This document shows positions 6,752 to 8,605 of a stretch of 8,605 bases of DNA, piece by piece. Positions within the stretch are counted from its first letter, which is position 1; the number at the start of each line of letters is the position of its first letter. The stretch comes from an uncultured Faecalibacterium sp. GTDB taxonomy: Bacteria > Bacillota > Clostridia > Oscillospirales > Ruminococcaceae. The DNA lies in contig CALDLZ010000430.1 of the NCBI GenBank assembly GCA_937915335.1, positions 1 through 8,605 on the forward strand, read 5' to 3'. A model generated the notes under the pieces. That model saw only the letters and a list, made by a program, of their open reading frames with translations. It did not search any database and had not been told where the DNA came from. The position numbers and the translations under genes were made by a program.

Positions 6752-7266
6752 GTGAAGTTATTGTCCGGCCTATGACACCGGAAGATTGGACCGCCGTGTC
6801 CAAAATATATCTAGAAGGGATCGCCACCGAGCACGCCACCTTTCAGACCACCTGCCCACCCTACACGGCTTGGGACGCTTCCCATACCAGGGACTGCCGC
6901 CTTGTGGTACTGGACGACGGGGTGGTTGCAGGCTGGACAGCCCTGCGGCGGGTAGACCCCCGCTGGTGCTACCGGGGCGTGGCCGAGGTAAGCATTTATG
7001 TCGGCGAAAAGTTCCGGGGCAAAGGGCTGGGCTATCACCTGCTGAATGCTCTCTGCCGGGAAGCCGAACAGGCCGGGTACTGGACACTGCAATCCACCGT
7101 CCTGCAGGATAATGCCCCGTCCCGGGGTCTGCACCTGAAATGTGGCTTCCGGGTGGTGGGCCGCCGGGAGCGTATCGCCCGGGACTGCCATGGCCGCTGG
7201 CTGGACACCTATTTGATGGAGCGCCGCTGTGCCGATGATGAGCCCGTGGGCTACAAAAAGCTTTAA
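6748..7266 (+). CDS. GNAT family N-acetyltransferase (phosphinothricin acetyltransferase-like)
   Basis: The protein has 172 residues, the usual length of the PAT/MnaT subgroup of GNAT acetyltransferases, which transfer acetyl from acetyl-CoA to an amine. The opening VIVRPMTPEDWTAVSKIYLEG, E80 in VAEVSIYV (the position of the usual general base), the acetyl-CoA loop RGKGLG (90-95), and the STVLQDNAPSRGLHLKCGFRVVG stretch (116-138) all match that subgroup. Relatives acetylate amino-acid analogues such as phosphinothricin or methionine sulfone; the native substrate here is unknown. The ATG at 6748 aligns with the family N-terminus, although its ribosome site (AGGA, 6742-6745) is poorly spaced. 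No terminator is seen between its stop and the smpB promoter, so read-through into smpB is possible. Confidence 0.88.
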   Translation: MSEVIVRPMTPEDWTAVSKIYLEGIATEHATFQTTCPPYTAWDASHTRDCRLVVLDDGVVAGWTALRRVDPRWCYRGVAEVSIYVGEKFRGKGLGYHLLNALCREAEQAGYWTLQSTVLQDNAPSRGLHLKCGFRVVGRRERIARDCHGRWLDTYLMERRCADDEPVGYKKL

Positions 7267-7312
7267 TGGGTACTTTTGCAGGAAAGTTTTACATTTTCTT
7301 CAAAAAGCGCCC

Positions 7313-7340
7313 TTGAAAATCCACAAAAATATGATATACT
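7313..7340 (+). promoter_or_regulatory. Promoter of smpB-ssrA
   Basis: TTGAAA (7313-7318), a 16-bp spacer and an extended -10 TGA-TATACT (TATACT at 7335-7340) form a strong sigma-A promoter. Transcription should begin near 7347, giving a leader of about 34 bases with the smpB ribosome site. The -35 overlaps a small bulged inverted repeat (ATTTT...CAA at 7293-7303 with TTGAAAAT at 7313-7320), which may be coincidence. Confidence 0.75.
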
Positions 7341-7380
7341 AACGTAACGATACCAAAGCGAGAGAAAGGAGGCGCGCGGA

Positions 7381-7863
7381 ATGGCACCGACCAAAGAGCG
7401 TCCGGCAACCAAGACGATTGCCACAAACCGGGAAGCGCGCCATGAGTATTTCGTTCTGGAAGCGCTGGAGACCGGCGTTGAGTTGAAGGGCACCGAGGTC
7501 AAGAGCCTGCGTGCCGGCGGCGTGAACCTGAAAGACAGCTGGGTCGATATTGAGGACGGCGAGCTTCTGGTCAAGGGAATGCACATCACTCCTTACGACC
7601 ACGGCAACATCTTCAATCAGGATCCCATGCGGGTGCGGCGCTTGCTGGCCCACAAAAATGAGATCCGTCGGCTGCATCAGCAGTGCAAGCTACAGGGTTA
7701 CACCCTTGTGCCGCTTTCGCTCTACTTCAAGCATGGCCGCGTCAAAATGGAGCTGGGTCTTTGCAAGGGCAAAAAGCTCTATGACAAGCGTGCTGATGCC
7801 GCCAAGCGCGACGCGAAACGTTCTATCGACCGGGCTGTTAAATCCAACGGCGCTTATTATTGA
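7381..7863 (+). CDS. smpB: SsrA-binding protein SmpB
   Basis: The protein has 160 residues, normal for SmpB, the tmRNA partner that places tmRNA in the A site of stalled ribosomes during trans-translation. Family motifs are intact: TNREARHEYFVLEALETG (15-32), VELKGTEVKSLR (33-44), GNIFNQDPMRVRRLLAHKNEI (75-95) and KKLYDKRADAAKRDAKR (131-147). The basic C-terminal tail that reaches into the mRNA channel is present and ends in KSNGAYY. AAAGGAGG at 7365-7372, eight bases before the ATG, is a near-perfect ribosome site. The tmRNA gene follows 62 bases after the stop on the same strand with no evident promoter of its own, so the two partners are probably made from one transcript. Confidence 0.97.
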   Translation: MAPTKERPATKTIATNREARHEYFVLEALETGVELKGTEVKSLRAGGVNLKDSWVDIEDGELLVKGMHITPYDHGNIFNQDPMRVRRLLAHKNEIRRLHQQCKLQGYTLVPLSLYFKHGRVKMELGLCKGKKLYDKRADAAKRDAKRSIDRAVKSNGAYY

Positions 7864-7925
7864 TTTCAGGCAGCATTCCTGCCCGGAAACTTTCAAGCTT
7901 TCCCACGCCGCAGGGTGTGTTATAT

Positions 7926-8274
7926 GGGGGCGTAAAGGTTTCGACGGGGGGAGCGAGGCCTGGGCAGCGGGTAGCAGCGGGGGACCTGCTCTAAACTCCT
8001 CCAAAAAATTAACTGACAACAATAATTATCAGTTGCTCGCAGCCTGAGTGCTGCGCGTTCCGCCCACTCTTGTGTCGTGTGGGGCCGGGGCGTCCTTTAG
8101 ACACAGCACCTGAACGGACCTAAGCTTTGCGGACCGGCAGGAACTTATGAAGCTACCAATGCTTTAGCCTGGCGACCGGCGTGACGCGGAGGGAATGTTG
8201 TTGATCGCCTGCACCCGGAGACACCTACGCTGAACTCTTTTCGGACATGGGTTCGACTCCCATCGCCTCCACCA
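7926..8274 (+). ncRNA. ssrA: Transfer-messenger RNA (tmRNA)
   Basis: The 349-base gene is complete. The 5' end GGGGGCG (7926-7932) pairs with CGCCTCC (8264-8270) to form a 7-bp acceptor stem, with G3-U70 (7928/8268), the alanyl-tRNA synthetase signal. The hallmark CGTAAAGGTTTCGAC follows. The T arm (ATGGG TTCGACT CCCAT, 8247-8263) and an encoded ACCA end (8271-8274) complete the tRNA-like part. A tag frame lies at 8015-8047. No convincing -10 box sits directly before 7926, so the RNA is likely cut from the smpB transcript, with RNase P making the 5' end. It is a standard two-ended form, not a permuted two-piece one. Confidence 0.97.
8015..8047 (+). other. tmRNA proteolysis-tag reading frame
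   Basis: Reading from GAC at 8015 gives DNNNYQLLAA, then TGA (8045-8047). The bases just before (TTAACT) keep the T-A pair seen upstream of resume codons in other tmRNAs, which is why I start at GAC rather than ACT or AAA. Ten residues is the usual tag length. The final Ala-Ala needed for ClpX/ClpA-type recognition is present, with Leu-Leu before it instead of the common Ala-Leu. The resume codon is inferred; with ACT the tag would gain a leading Thr. Confidence 0.7.
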
Positions 8275-8281
8275 AACAAGA

Positions 8282-8349
8282 ATCAGGCGAACCCCACGAT
8301 CTACTTCATGGGTACTTTCTTCGTCCTGATCATGCCGCTCCCCGAGCGG
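8282..8349 (+). other. Structured ssrA trailer with two hairpins
   Basis: Directly after the tmRNA CCA, ATCAGGCGAA (8282-8291) pairs with TTCG-T-CCTGAT (8320-8330, one bulged T). A further short stem, CCCA/TGGG (8293-8296 with 8309-8312), lies inside. A second hairpin, CCGCT/AGCGG (8335-8339 with 8345-8349), follows. Neither has a T run, so they are not terminators by themselves. They may guide 3' maturation of tmRNA or be a separate small RNA. Confidence 0.45.
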
Positions 8350-8350
8350 T

Positions 8351-8404
8351 AATAAAAAGAACCACCGCATAAGGTCAATGCCTTTTGTAGTGGTTCTTTT
8401 TATT
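8351..8404. terminator. Strong terminator of the smpB-ssrA transcript
   Basis: A perfect 15-bp stem (8351-8365 with 8390-8404; ends aataaaaagaaccac) closes a 24-base loop that itself contains AAGG/CCTT pairing. The right arm ends in a T-rich run on the plus strand, and the left arm supplies one on the minus strand, so it can act both ways. Confidence 0.9.
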
Positions 8405-8463
8405 TCTTAACAATATCAGCGAATCATATTTCACTCGCTTACTGCATTATACAGCATCCCAAA

Positions 8464-8501
8464 AGCAGCCCCGAGGAACCATCAGACTCCCCGGGGCTGC
8501 T
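8464..8501 (-). terminator. Terminator of the holin gene
   Basis: A 10-bp GC-rich stem (agcagccccg at 8464-8473, cggggctgct at 8492-8501) is followed on the minus strand by TTTTGGG. It begins five bases after the holin stop codon and ends that gene's transcript. Confidence 0.85.
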
Positions 8502-8505
8502 GCTA

Positions 8506-8605
8506 TTACTGATTCCTCTCTTTTTCCGCTTTTTGTTTAAGCACATCCACGGCCTTGGTCAGTGCCGCCGGGATGGGGATACCCATGAGCCCGGCGTTCT
8601 CGATG
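8506..8605 (-). CDS. Phage holin family protein, C-terminal end (partial)
   Basis: Only the last 32 codons are in the window, reading IENAGLMGIPIPAALTKAVD and then a charged tail ending in KEKERNQ-like residues (VLKQKAEKERNQ) before TAA at 8506-8508. The 'ENAGLxGxPIPxxLxKAxxxL' pattern is the typical C-terminus of the TcdE/holin family (Phage_holin_4_1), small membrane proteins that release endolysins or toxins across the membrane. The membrane helices would lie beyond the window edge. Whether this belongs to a prophage or is a lone chromosomal copy cannot be told here. Confidence 0.75.
   Translation of the reverse strand, partial: IENAGLMGIPIPAALTKAVDVLKQKAEKERNQ

Noticed and set aside
7266..8318. 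Eleven-base direct repeat ATGGGTACTTT after the acetyltransferase stop and in the ssrA trailer
   Set aside because: Too short, with no flanking similarity or mobile-element signs; probably chance.
8164..8370. Minus-strand frame translating to ...WWRRWESNPCPK...
   Set aside because: This is the familiar false peptide from reading the complement of a tRNA-like 3' end; it overlaps tmRNA and its trailer.
8405..8460. AT-rich stretch between the two right-hand terminators
   Set aside because: No frame, promoter pair or repeat found; looks like plain spacer.

Overview
The window is an ordinary chromosomal stretch of a moderately GC-rich, low-oxygen Gram-positive bacterium, most likely a Clostridia member of the Oscillospiraceae (Faecalibacterium/Gemmiger-like). 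This rests on strong AGGAGG-type ribosome sites, sigma-A promoters with extended -10 boxes, a clostridial A-type flavodiiron protein, and the smpB-ssrA pair. The genus is inferred; the family-level reading is safer.

Left part (1-2475). The 3' end of an HD-domain hydrolase gene (+) meets, at a shared hairpin terminator, a minus-strand gene for a carboxymuconolactone decarboxylase/cupin fusion. That gene has its own promoter with a 19-bp spacer and a partial dyad, the layout used by MerR-family activators. Next on the minus strand is fprA, a flavodiiron O2/NO reductase, with its own terminator. Its promoter overlaps the last codons of the next gene upstream, rmuC.

Middle (2473-6505). Three closely spaced minus-strand genes form one apparent operon, transcribed right to left. 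They encode a secreted alpha/beta hydrolase, a cytoplasmic transglutaminase-like protein and RmuC. A good promoter (TTGACA, 16 bp, TGA-TACAAT) lies upstream at 6478-6505. No terminator is visible between rmuC and fprA, so read-through into fprA is possible.

Right part (6652-8605). After a gene-poor divergent spacer come plus-strand genes for a PAT-type GNAT acetyltransferase (preceded by a 12-codon leader frame overlapping its start), SmpB and tmRNA. SmpB and tmRNA together form the trans-translation rescue system. The tmRNA can be read completely: 7-bp acceptor stem with the G3-U alanine signal, T arm, encoded CCA, and a tag frame most simply read as DNNNYQLLAA ending in UGA. A structured trailer and a strong bidirectional terminator follow. 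The window closes with the 3' end of a minus-strand phage-type holin gene and its terminator.

I do not see a clearly new multi-gene system. Most worth a second look are the MerR-type promoter, the hydrolase/transglutaminase/RmuC operon, the GNAT leader frame, the tmRNA tag and trailer, and the holin gene beside ssrA, a known integration hotspot.
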